NCBI GenBank assembly: GCA_015485715.1
Contig: WFTA01000082.1
Span: 1 to 5,745, forward strand
DNA from: Patescibacteria group bacterium
Lineage (GTDB): Bacteria > Patescibacteriota > Patescibacteriia > WFTA01 > S139-112
Direction: 5' to 3'
Length of the DNA stretch: 5,745 nt
Below the pieces are notes generated by a model. That model saw only the letters and a list, made by a program, of their open reading frames with translations. It was not told the origin of the DNA and made no database searches. This document shows positions 1 to 5,331 of this stretch, one piece after another. Position 1 is the stretch's first letter, and every line of letters starts with the position of its first letter. A program made the translations under genes and the position numbers.

Positions 1-903
1 TATTCTCTGGATAAAATTGCTAAAGATAAAAATTTCAATATCCTTCATATTATCACCAAAGAAGACAAACCTGCTGGCAGAGGAAGAAAATTATCTCCTC
101 CTCCTGTAAAAAAATACGCTCTTGAGAACAATCTTGAAAACCTTTTGCTTCAGCCTTCCAAAATAGATAAACAGACCATAAATGTTCTTAAAAACAAAAA
201 TATTGATTTGTTTGTAATAGTGGCCTATGGCAAAATACTCCCAACACCTTTGCTTGAAATTCCCAAACATGGCTCAGTTAATATCCATCCTTCCCTGCTT
301 CCTAAATACAGGGGACCATCTCCTCTTCAGACACAAATTCTAAATAATGAAAAAAACACAGGATACACAATCATGCTCATAGATGAGGATATGGATCACG
401 GGCCCATTCTTTATCAGGAAGAAGCAGATATAGACATATCCCAGCACACTTTTCAATCACTTGGAGACCTGCTCTTCAGGCAGGCGGCAGAAAGGCTTCC
501 TGAAATCACTGTAAAATATATAAAAGGAGATATCAAGCCATATGAGCAGGACCATAGCCGCGCAACATTTACCAAAATGATAAAAAAAGAAGACGGTCTT
601 ATCAAGCCTGAATATAATGCTTTTTACATTGAAAGAATGATTAGAGCATACACTCCTTGGCCTTCTGTCTATACCAATATTTCAAACAACAACCCAGAAC
701 TAAACATAAAGATATTGGAAGCTTACCCCTATAAATCATCTCACACATATCCTTCCAATACTTTATATCAGGAAAAAGGCAAACTATATCTGGCCTGTGC
801 AGACAGCACTGCACTTGAGATTAAAAAACTCCAGCCGCCTTCAAAGCCGCCAATGTCTGCCCAAGACTTTATCAATGGTTACTCAAAATTTATAAGTAAT
901 TGA
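1..903 (+). CDS. fmt: Methionyl-tRNA formyltransferase, 5'-truncated by window edge
   Basis: Transfers a formyl group from 10-formyl-tetrahydrofolate to Met-tRNA(fMet) in the cytoplasm, making the initiator tRNA for bacterial translation. The reading frame is open from base 1, so 300 residues are visible. By comparison with E. coli Fmt, as recalled, roughly 14-17 N-terminal residues lie outside the window. Seen in order: the tRNA-contacting loop DKPAGRGRKLSPPPVK (visible residues 22-37), VAYGKILP, then the catalytic Asn and His in NIHPSLLP (N94, H96) and the catalytic Asp in MDHG (D132); all three keep the spacing of E. coli N108, H110 and D146. The C-terminal tRNA-binding domain follows, with IRAYTPWPSV and the closing LQPPSKPPMSAQDF signature. 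A TTG at 145 is internal, not the start. The gene ends in TGA at 901-903, so TGA is read as stop here. No terminator follows, and its 3' end overlaps a convergent gene. The family assignment is secure. Confidence 0.96.
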   Translation, partial: YSLDKIAKDKNFNILHIITKEDKPAGRGRKLSPPPVKKYALENNLENLLLQPSKIDKQTINVLKNKNIDLFVIVAYGKILPTPLLEIPKHGSVNIHPSLLPKYRGPSPLQTQILNNEKNTGYTIMLIDEDMDHGPILYQEEADIDISQHTFQSLGDLLFRQAAERLPEITVKYIKGDIKPYEQDHSRATFTKMIKKEDGLIKPEYNAFYIERMIRAYTPWPSVYTNISNNNPELNIKILEAYPYKSSHTYPSNTLYQEKGKLYLACADSTALEIKKLQPPSKPPMSAQDFINGYSKFISN

Positions 904-1354
904 TGTTTTTAGGTGTCAACTGCACCTCTACTTCACTATTACTTGTACTCGTGTACACAACCACAGCAAAATACCTTTTTAACACTTTGTACAAAATATC
1001 TCTCTGGTCAAAATCTATTGCGCCTTTGTCAGCCAAAAAGTTACATATTTTATACATCTTATCCCCCTTTTCTCTTATAATAGAGAGCAAAGAAGGATGA
1101 TGTGTATTTTCCTTCAGTAAAGTATTCAACACTTCTTTCATATTTTCAACTGTTTTTAATATTATTTTTTCATCTTCCAAGCCAGGACCTTCACGTTCTT
1201 CAAAAGTAAACAGTATAACTACCAAATTAGCTAATATTGAAGGTTTACCTATATCTAATCTACGTCTTTGCTCAACAGTCATAGAAGTAAAATGTTTTAT
1301 ATACCGCGCATCCATAGTACCAGATAAATCCTCTATTATCAACTCGAGCTCCAT
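890..1354 (-). CDS. Unrecognised 154-aa protein
   Basis: I do not recognise the family. The ATG at 1354 is well supported: an in-frame TGA lies two codons upstream, and a promoter (1403-1430) sits at the right distance. The protein looks mostly helical and charged. It has an acidic N-terminus (MELELIIEDL), one short hydrophobic stretch SILANLVVILFTF (residues 39-51) that is followed directly by acidic residues and is too short for a convincing membrane span, then a long Lys/Glu-rich helical middle and a C-terminal beta-like segment (FAVVVYTSTS, EVEVQL). No catalytic motif, signal peptide or DNA-binding helix is evident. It is convergent with fmt, and its last 14 bases overlap the fmt 3' end. 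A 10-bp tandem repeat touches the start codon and could affect translation or regulation. The open frame, promoter and in-frame stop support a real gene; its function is unknown. Confidence 0.7.
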   Translation of the reverse strand: MELELIIEDLSGTMDARYIKHFTSMTVEQRRRLDIGKPSILANLVVILFTFEEREGPGLEDEKIILKTVENMKEVLNTLLKENTHHPSLLSIIREKGDKMYKICNFLADKGAIDFDQRDILYKVLKRYFAVVVYTSTSNSEVEVQLTPKNINYL

Positions 1355-1374
1355 TTTGTTTCAATTTGTTTCAA
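1355..1374. repeat. Tandem 10-bp repeat abutting a start codon
   Basis: TTTGTTTCAA occurs twice in direct succession on the plus strand. On the minus strand this reads as two copies of TTGAAACAAA ending at the base before the ATG at 1354. It occupies the place where a Shine-Dalgarno sequence would normally be, and none is present. It could be a regulator-binding or translation-control site, or simple slippage. Confidence 0.6.
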
Positions 1375-1402
1375 AATATCACTCAATAAATTGGAGATTG
1401 CC

Positions 1403-1430
1403 ATTATAGCAGGGTTAAAATAAAAGTCAA
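1403..1430 (-). promoter_or_regulatory. Sigma70-type promoter of the 154-aa gene
   Basis: On the minus strand, TTGACT (1430-1425) is followed after 16 bases by a perfect TATAAT (1408-1403). TGC stands directly before the -10 box, giving an extended -10 (TGnTATAAT). The expected transcript start near 1396 leaves a leader of about 40 bases before the ATG at 1354. The layout is the same as in the ATPase promoter at 2840-2867: TTGACT, 16 bases, then TGCTATAATG. Confidence 0.75.
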
Positions 1431-1455
1431 CTTCCATTTTGGTAAGGTTTAACAA

Positions 1456-1493
1456 ATAGCACAACTAAATTATGAGTCAATACCCAATTTAGT
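1456..1493 (-). repeat. 38-bp direct repeat, copy 1 (downstream of ATPase gene)
   Basis: Identical over 38 bases to 2843-2880, in the same orientation, with the offset of 1387 bases spanning the whole ATPase gene. It contains the inverted repeat ACTAAATT / AATTTAGT (1463-1470 and 1486-1493) and, on the minus strand, a TTGACT -35 box. Identity stops inside what is the -10 box in copy 2: here the bases read TATTTG instead of TATAAT. As a promoter this copy is probably dead, or uses other sequence. It lies just upstream of the working promoter of the 154-aa gene. Confidence 0.9.
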
Positions 1494-1520
1494 AATGCAA
1501 TTATTTGAATAAACACAAAA

Positions 1521-2813
1521 TTAAGATTTAAACAAAGATCTAATTTTAAATATTTCAAAAGGATATATATAATATATTTTGGTTTTCTTAAAAACAGTAT
1601 ATTTGTTTGTATGAGAGAGATTTATAATAAAAGCTTTTTCAGGATTATATTTTTCTATAAAAGTTGTAAGACTTCTTGGCAGGCGACTGGAAACAATACT
1701 ATATTTGACTTCCACTGGAATAAGGGATTTGCCTGATGATATGATAAAATCAACTTCTGTCTTTTGTTTGGTGCGCCAAAATTTAATCTTTGACAGGCTA
1801 TACTGAAAATAAAAACTAAGCTCATTAAAGACAACATTCTCCAATATATGTCCCCTGTCTATTCTCTCATCTGCAGGATGTAAATCTTCTATAAGCAGAT
1901 TTCTCAGGCCTGTATCTGCAAAATATATTTTAGGCGTTTTTATTATTTCCTGTCTGGAATATTTATAAAACGGAAAAATCCTCCTCACCACAAATGTGCT
2001 TTCCAAAGAATACAAATAACGTTCCACTGTGTGGCGGTCTATTTTTAAACTTACTGCCAACTCCTGAATATTAATAAGCTGGCCGATCTGGCTTGACAAC
2101 AACCTCATCAAATTATTAAATGCCAACTTGCTCTTCACTCCCAAAAACCCGAGCACATCCTTCTCTATATACGAAGAATGTATTTCATTTAAAATTATAT
2201 ATTTCTCCTCTTCTGTGGAGCTTAATACGACCCGCGGATATCCTCCAAAAACAATATATTTTTTAAACAATCTCAAAACATTTTCTCTGTCTACATTGCT
2301 TATCTGCTTATGCTTATAAATACTCTCATAAAGATAATAATCATTGGCTTTAAGAAACTCAGCAAATAAAAATGGAGGTAGAGTAAATACAATCTTCCTG
2401 CCGGCCAGACTCTCTTTGATCTTAGATTTTATCTCTATAGAAGAAGATCCTGATAAAATAAACTTGGCATTTAACCCGCTGTCATAAACTCCCTTGAAAA
2501 AAATATTTGCATTTTTAGCTTTCTGCGCCTCATCAACAAATATGTATATTTTATGTTTTTTTGACCTGTCCTTAACAAATTCAATAAAATCTGACTGATT
2601 TTGAAAAATTTTCCAATCTTGAAGAATATCTAAGTTAAAATAAAAAATGCGCTCAGTAGGAATCTTTCTGCTGTTAATAAGCCAATCTTTTATTTGTAAA
2701 AGCAGAACTGTCTTTCCAACCTGTCTGGATCCTGTGATTACTATCATCTCAGGATTATCAATATATTTGACTATATGATCAAAAACTTCTCTTTTAATGT
2801 AATTTTGCTGCAT
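1521..2813 (-). CDS. AAA ATPase with C-terminal DUF4143 domain
   Basis: A 430-aa protein of the AAA_14/DUF4143 ATPase family, cytoplasmic, with no settled cellular role. Family members are abundant in accessory DNA, and a defence, toxin-related or mobile-element role is often suspected but unproven. The N-terminal half is the P-loop domain: Walker A GSRQVGKT (28-35), Walker B IYIFVDEAQ (89-97, D94/E95), a sensor-like SGSSS (121-125) and SLAGR (135-139), whose Arg may act as a finger. A helix-turn-helix-like part follows (INIQELAVSLKIDRHTVERYLYSLE). The C-terminal domain has a PD-(D/E)XK-nuclease-like pattern: a Glu in NVVFNEL (about 326-332), EVDF (353-356) and VEVK (367-370). All key residues are present, so the gene looks intact. 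The ATG at 2813 lies about 20 bases after the predicted transcript start and has no Shine-Dalgarno sequence. The gene stands alone between 38-bp direct repeats. The family call is firm; the nuclease activity is inference. Confidence 0.93.
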   Translation of the reverse strand: MQQNYIKREVFDHIVKYIDNPEMIVITGSRQVGKTVLLLQIKDWLINSRKIPTERIFYFNLDILQDWKIFQNQSDFIEFVKDRSKKHKIYIFVDEAQKAKNANIFFKGVYDSGLNAKFILSGSSSIEIKSKIKESLAGRKIVFTLPPFLFAEFLKANDYYLYESIYKHKQISNVDRENVLRLFKKYIVFGGYPRVVLSSTEEEKYIILNEIHSSYIEKDVLGFLGVKSKLAFNNLMRLLSSQIGQLINIQELAVSLKIDRHTVERYLYSLESTFVVRRIFPFYKYSRQEIIKTPKIYFADTGLRNLLIEDLHPADERIDRGHILENVVFNELSFYFQYSLSKIKFWRTKQKTEVDFIISSGKSLIPVEVKYSIVSSRLPRSLTTFIEKYNPEKAFIINLSHTNKYTVFKKTKIYYIYPFEIFKIRSLFKS

Positions 2814-2839
2814 TTATTTAAAATTATTTATATATACAC

Positions 2840-2867
2840 ATTATAGCACAACTAAATTATGAGTCAA
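2840..2867 (-). promoter_or_regulatory. Promoter of the DUF4143 ATPase gene
   Basis: On the minus strand, TTGACT (2867-2862) and a perfect TATAAT (2845-2840) are separated by 16 bases, with TGC before the -10 box (extended -10). Transcription should begin near 2833, about 20 bases before the ATG at 2813. The -35 box and spacer lie inside the 38-bp repeat, and the -10 box is completed by the flanking sequence. Confidence 0.8.
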
Positions 2868-2880
2868 TACCCAATTTAGT
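2843..2880 (-). repeat. 38-bp direct repeat, copy 2 (upstream of ATPase gene)
   Basis: Exact duplicate of 1456-1493 in the same orientation. The base before it differs (T here, A in copy 1), as does the base after it (T here, A in copy 1), so the shared block is exactly 38 bases. It overlays the ATPase promoter, which suggests it is a functional control element rather than a neutral scar. Confidence 0.92.
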
Positions 2881-2881
2881 T
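2850..2881. promoter_or_regulatory. Putative operator: 9-bp inverted repeat around the -35 box
   Basis: AACTAAATT (2850-2858) and its exact reverse complement AATTTAGTT (2873-2881) are 14 bases apart, with 23 bases between half-site starts (about two helical turns). One half lies in the promoter spacer and the other directly upstream of the -35 box. This is the geometry expected of a repressor operator. The binding protein is unknown; the ATPase carries a helix-turn-helix-like segment, so autoregulation is possible but unproven. Confidence 0.55.
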
Positions 2882-2931
2882 AAGTAATTGTTTTTATCCT
2901 CACCTGCTCTGCTTAATGTTACATACCACCT

Positions 2932-2960
2932 TTGATTTAAACCATAAAACATAGTATAAT
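2932..2960 (+). promoter_or_regulatory. Promoter of the AbiEii/AbiEi-like operon
   Basis: TTGATT (2932-2937) and a perfect TATAAT (2955-2960) with a 17-base spacer. The predicted transcript start near 2967 gives a leader of about 27 bases before the ATG at 2994. I see no convincing inverted repeat over this promoter, unlike the classical AbiEi-repressed promoters. Confidence 0.78.
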
Positions 2961-2993
2961 ATAGATGCAGCAAATTTAATGTAATTGTTAAAT

Positions 2994-3677
2994 ATGATAC
3001 ATCAAAACATTATAGATAATCTATCTCAGAGACTTCAAATAGCTCCGCTCCACATAGTCAGGGAAATTATAGAAATAGAAATATTAGAAGAAATATCCAA
3101 AACAGATTTATCAAGCAATATCATATTCTATGGAGGCACTGCCCTAAGACTTGCTCATCATAGTTTTAGATTTTCAGAAGATCTTGACTTCCTGTTAACA
3201 AAAGAAAAAAAAGAAAATATAAAACATTTAACCACAGTACTAAATGCAGTATCACAAAAATATTCGGAAGTTAAAGTAGAAGAAATTATTGAAAAAAGAA
3301 ACACTCTTTTTGGATTGTTAAAAATAACACCTTCATTTCTTAAACACAGTCTCAGAATAAAAATAGAAATAAGCAAAAAGCAAAATGGAATCAACAAAGA
3401 AAATCTCCTGCTTACATCTCCTGCCACGCCCTTAGAGGTAGTCTTTCCTACTGCAGATTTACCCTCCCTGCAAAAAGCAAAGATAAAGGCTATTGAAAAC
3501 AGAAATCTGCCCAGAGATTGGTTTGATCTGTGGTATATAAATACCAAACTAGGAGAAAATATTAAGCCAGACAAAAAATTCAACTTTAACAAATATGAAT
3601 TTAAAAGAGAACTAAGAAGGTTTATACCACAAAATAAGTGGAGTATAATTGACACTGTTATAAATTACTATGCCTAA
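2994..3677 (+). CDS. AbiEii-like nucleotidyltransferase (toxin-type)
   Basis: A 227-aa member of the AbiEii/AbiGii nucleotidyltransferase family; characterised relatives are type IV toxin-antitoxin or abortive-infection toxins, or tRNA-modifying nucleotidyltransferases. The polymerase-beta-type motif is clear: FYGGTALR (45-52, with G47/G48) followed by SEDLDFLL (61-68, metal-binding D63 and D65). The LRIKIEIS segment supplies a plausible third carboxylate. The C-terminal signature RDWFDLWY (174-181), typical of the family, is intact. I chose ATG 2994; the frame also allows TTG at 2985, but ATG is the better start codon and fits the promoter. There is no Shine-Dalgarno sequence. The stop overlaps the next gene's start by 8 bases (3670-3677), implying co-translation. 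The family is firm; toxicity and target are inferred from relatives. Confidence 0.9.
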   Translation: MIHQNIIDNLSQRLQIAPLHIVREIIEIEILEEISKTDLSSNIIFYGGTALRLAHHSFRFSEDLDFLLTKEKKENIKHLTTVLNAVSQKYSEVKVEEIIEKRNTLFGLLKITPSFLKHSLRIKIEISKKQNGINKENLLLTSPATPLEVVFPTADLPSLQKAKIKAIENRNLPRDWFDLWYINTKLGENIKPDKKFNFNKYEFKRELRRFIPQNKWSIIDTVINYYA

Positions 3678-4254
3678 AGTATCCTTTGTCCAATTCAAGA
3701 GAGAGATTGAGAAATCTGGTAAAACATTTTTTACAATTTATGATTTGCAAAAATTTTATACAGGAAACAAAAAAAGTCTAGCGGTTTTACTTCATAACTG
3801 GAAAAAAAATAATCTTATCTACCATCTTTATAAAGGACTATATAGTTTTGATATAACTAAAGTAGATATACTGCATCTTTCATATATAATAGATGAGACA
3901 TCTTATATTAGTTTTGAATATGCTCTTCACCTGCACAATCTCATAGATCAGATTCCTTTTACTATAACTTTGGCTACCCAAAAAAGAAGCAAAACAGTAA
4001 ATATACACCACTTCGCACTGGAATATTCACATCTTAAAAAAGACCTTTATTTTGGCTTTTATCTGCAAAATAAAACATACATTGCTACTCCTGAAAAAGC
4101 ACTGTGTGACACTTTGTATTTAATATCTAGAGGCAAAAGAAGCGTAGATTTATCAACTCTTGATAAAAGCAAAATCAACCTAAAAAAACTAAACAAAACT
4201 CTCTCCAACTTCCCACCATCCACCAAGGCTCTGGCAAATAAATTGCTATCTTGA
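3670..4254 (+). CDS. AbiEi-like winged-helix antitoxin/regulator
   Basis: A 194-aa protein that resembles the AbiEi antitoxin/transcriptional regulator group, partners of AbiEii-type nucleotidyltransferases. The first 60 residues look like a winged helix (FFTIYDLQKFY, a Lys-rich recognition-type segment, then IYHLYKGLYSF as the wing). The rest resembles the AbiEi C-terminal domain, including ISFEYALHLHNLI (80-92) and the family hallmark TPEKALCDTLYL (140-151). In characterised AbiE systems the antitoxin domain neutralises the toxin and the winged helix represses the operon. The start ATG at 3670 lies inside the toxin gene and shares the 8 bases ATGCCTAA with its end, so translation is probably coupled. 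The order, nucleotidyltransferase first and antitoxin second, is the reverse of lactococcal AbiE. It ends in TGA at 4252-4254. A strong hairpin at 4528-4547 probably ends the transcript. Confidence 0.82.
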   Translation: MPKVSFVQFKREIEKSGKTFFTIYDLQKFYTGNKKSLAVLLHNWKKNNLIYHLYKGLYSFDITKVDILHLSYIIDETSYISFEYALHLHNLIDQIPFTITLATQKRSKTVNIHHFALEYSHLKKDLYFGFYLQNKTYIATPEKALCDTLYLISRGKRSVDLSTLDKSKINLKKLNKTLSNFPPSTKALANKLLS

Positions 4255-4310
4255 TACTACAGATATCTACTCAGACTTCACCAATCTTAAACAAACTTTA
4301 CTCAACTTCA

Positions 4311-4476
4311 ATTCAAACCCCAAAACTCCCTACCCCGCATCATCTCCCCCCTTCCTGTCAAATATTTTACGATCGTCAAATATTTGACGGCCTATTCAAG
4401 ACCATACATATCAATATATCAATACACTTAGATAAGCGCCATCTCTCCTCTTTTACAAAATCATCCAAGTCTATTT
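4311..4476. repeat. 166-bp dispersed direct repeat, copy 1
   Basis: Matches 5299-5464 at 164 of 166 bases in the same orientation, with no indels. The differences are T4368 versus G5356 and A4467 versus G5455. On the plus strand the first third is C-rich (CCCTACCCC, CTCCCCCCTTCC), unlike the AT-rich surroundings. A 32-bp double palindrome follows, then an AT-rich tail. I see no terminal inverted repeats, no target-site duplication at the ends and no transposase, so it is not an obvious MITE or insertion sequence. The two copies bracket the 156-aa gene. Confidence 0.93.
4357..4388. repeat. Double palindrome in repeat copy 1 (one base degraded)
   Basis: Two copies of the 14-bp palindrome GTCAAATATTTGAC separated by GATC, so the full 32 bases also form one palindrome. 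In this copy base 4368 is T where G is expected, which breaks the left unit; the right unit (4375-4388) is perfect. Confidence 0.85.
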
Positions 4477-4527
4477 AATATTTCAACTCTGTTTCATTTA
4501 GACCAAATCCACTCAAACTGAATAAAT

Positions 4528-4562
4528 CCCCGCAGTTTTCTGCGGGGTAGTTCTTTGGAACT
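4528..4562. terminator. Terminator-like hairpin, probably bidirectional, with a second small hairpin
   Basis: CCCCGCAG (4528-4535), a TTTT loop and CTGCGGGG (4540-4547) form a perfect GC-rich 8-bp stem. One base later, AGTTC (4549-4553), TTTG and GAACT (4558-4562) form a second 5-bp stem. Plus-strand sequence after the first stem has an interrupted T-run (TAGTTCTTT). The minus strand reads GGATTTATTC after the stem. It lies between the convergent AbiEi-like and 156-aa genes and can serve both, though neither T-tract is strong. Confidence 0.75.
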
Positions 4563-4640
4563 TTAAAATGCATATTTAAAAAATTTAGATTTATTTTAAA
4601 AAGTAAGCAATTATACTAACAACTTCTAATCTTTATAAAT

Positions 4641-5111
4641 TTATTTCTTCTCGCCAGATGTTCTTTCATTATTTTGATCAACAGGATCAATTAAATCATC
4701 AGGAATATTACGATGCATTACACTAACATTACCTTTATCGTCTATATAGAAGATCGCTACACCAAACGTTCTATCCTGATTTTTCAAGTATTTGACTAAT
4801 TTTACCTTCTTTGGATCTATAGACTTATTTTCCAAAATAGATTTTACTACATTAAGTACTTTTTCATCTAGTTCTGGGAATGAGTGGGATAATGAACCAT
4901 CAGCATTAAAAGGTTCAGTTATATATTCATTTCCTCCTCCGTCGTTTTTTTCAAGCACTTTATCAAATGTATCTAATCTTCCAGATTGAAAACTGTTTAA
5001 AAGATGTGCCATAAACATTCCAAATATTAATATCGAATTCGATATGCCTGTAATCTCCAACACATTTCTGAATCTTTTATTATTTTCCATTTTTTGTTCT
5101 ATATGTTTCAT
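4641..5111 (-). CDS. Unrecognised 156-aa protein with one membrane segment
   Basis: I do not recognise the family. The N-terminus is basic and hydrophilic (MKHIEQKMENNKRFRNV), followed by one hydrophobic stretch of about 20-23 residues (about 18-40: LEITGISNSILIFGMFMAHLLNSF) that looks like a membrane anchor or uncleaved signal segment. The remaining 115 or so residues are polar and probably outside the membrane. They contain a flexible KNDGGGNEY segment, a region rich in Lys and Asp (ENKSIDPKKVKLVKYLKNQDR), a likely beta hairpin (FGVAIFYIDDKGNVSVMHRN) and an acidic, Asn/Glu-rich tail ending in GEKK. The positive residues before the segment suggest N-in, C-out topology. ATG 5111 is supported by a good promoter at 5143-5171, though no Shine-Dalgarno sequence precedes it. 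It is a single-gene unit between two 166-bp repeats. It is likely a real gene of unknown function. Confidence 0.7.
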   Translation of the reverse strand: MKHIEQKMENNKRFRNVLEITGISNSILIFGMFMAHLLNSFQSGRLDTFDKVLEKNDGGGNEYITEPFNADGSLSHSFPELDEKVLNVVKSILENKSIDPKKVKLVKYLKNQDRTFGVAIFYIDDKGNVSVMHRNIPDDLIDPVDQNNERTSGEKK

Positions 5112-5142
5112 ATATTTAAAATAAATTTTAATTATTTCTTTC

Positions 5143-5171
5143 TATATATCACAATTTGTAAAAAATGTCAA
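5143..5171 (-). promoter_or_regulatory. Promoter of the 156-aa gene
   Basis: On the minus strand a consensus TTGACA (5171-5166) is followed after 17 bases by TATATA (5148-5143), a moderate -10 box. The transcript would start near 5136, about 25 bases before the ATG at 5111. Confidence 0.6.
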
Positions 5172-5198
5172 TAGTCGATAGAACTCGTCAACAACACA

Positions 5199-5208
5199 GG
5201 GTGCACCC
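5199..5208. promoter_or_regulatory. Perfect 10-bp palindrome GGGTGCACCC
   Basis: A GC-rich self-complementary decamer in an AT-rich intergenic stretch, about 28 bases upstream of the -35 box of the 156-aa gene. It could be a regulator half-site pair; no second copy is seen in the window. Confidence 0.35.
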
Positions 5209-5280
5209 CATAAATATCTATTGCCAAAATGTCAAAGCGGTAGGGGATATTTAAAAATATATCCTATACAGATGATGAAG

Positions 5281-5331
5281 TTATAACTGCCACCCTTGAT
5301 TCAAACCCCAAAACTCCCTACCCCGCATCAT
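5281..5331 (-). other. Possible 16-codon leader ORF at the edge of repeat copy 2
   Basis: On the minus strand, a purine-rich AGGAAGGGGGGAG is followed at once by ATGATG and a 16-codon frame, MMRGREFWGLNQGWQL, ending in TAA at 5281. This is the only strong Shine-Dalgarno-like sequence I see in the window. The 32-bp double palindrome lies just upstream. In repeat copy 1 the same frame (4308-4343) stops after 11 codons because the flank differs. No clear promoter is seen. It may be chance from a G-rich tract. Confidence 0.2.

Larger units (their letters stand above)
4255..4640. other. Gene-free region between convergent genes
   Basis: No convincing gene is present. From left to right it holds about 55 bases of C-rich, G-poor plus-strand sequence, the 166-bp repeat copy 1 (4311-4476), a strong terminator-like hairpin (4528-4547) with a smaller hairpin right behind it (4549-4562), and then very AT-rich DNA running into the 3' end of the 156-aa gene. 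Open frames on the plus strand across the repeat are not believed to be genes: the two base differences between copies would both change an amino acid. Confidence 0.7.

Noticed and set aside
900..1100. Plus-strand open frame after fmt
   Set aside because: It is antisense to the 154-aa gene, which has a promoter and a well-defined start.
2884..2989. 9-bp direct repeat GTAATTGTT at 2884-2892 and 2981-2989 flanking the AbiE-like promoter
   Set aside because: Short, AT-rich and 97 bases apart; expected by chance at this composition.
3158..3655. Long minus-strand open frame (165 codons) inside the nucleotidyltransferase gene
   Set aside because: It is the antisense shadow of a gene with a clear family motif and has no promoter or family features of its own.
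4311..4476. MITE or insertion sequence remnant
   Set aside because: The ends are not inverted repeats of each other, no target-site duplication is visible, and there is no transposase fragment.
4251..4478. Plus-strand open frame (75 codons) across repeat copy 1, with a matching frame in copy 2 (5296-5529)
   Set aside because: The two frames look alike only because the DNA repeat is nearly identical. Both base differences change the amino acid (Tyr/Asp, Lys/Glu), there is no ribosome site, and the composition is not protein-like.
4785..4799. Partial match to the 14-bp palindrome inside the 156-aa gene (CAAGTATTTGAC)
   Set aside because: Imperfect, lies within coding sequence and is explained by AT-rich codons.
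4792..4989. Plus-strand open frame inside the 156-aa gene
   Set aside because: Low-complexity Ser/Phe-rich translation of the opposite strand; no start signals.
5290..5325. tRNA-like T-arm (GATTCAAACCCC)
   Set aside because: The bases on each side do not form a T-stem and no D-arm, anticodon arm or acceptor stem can be drawn.
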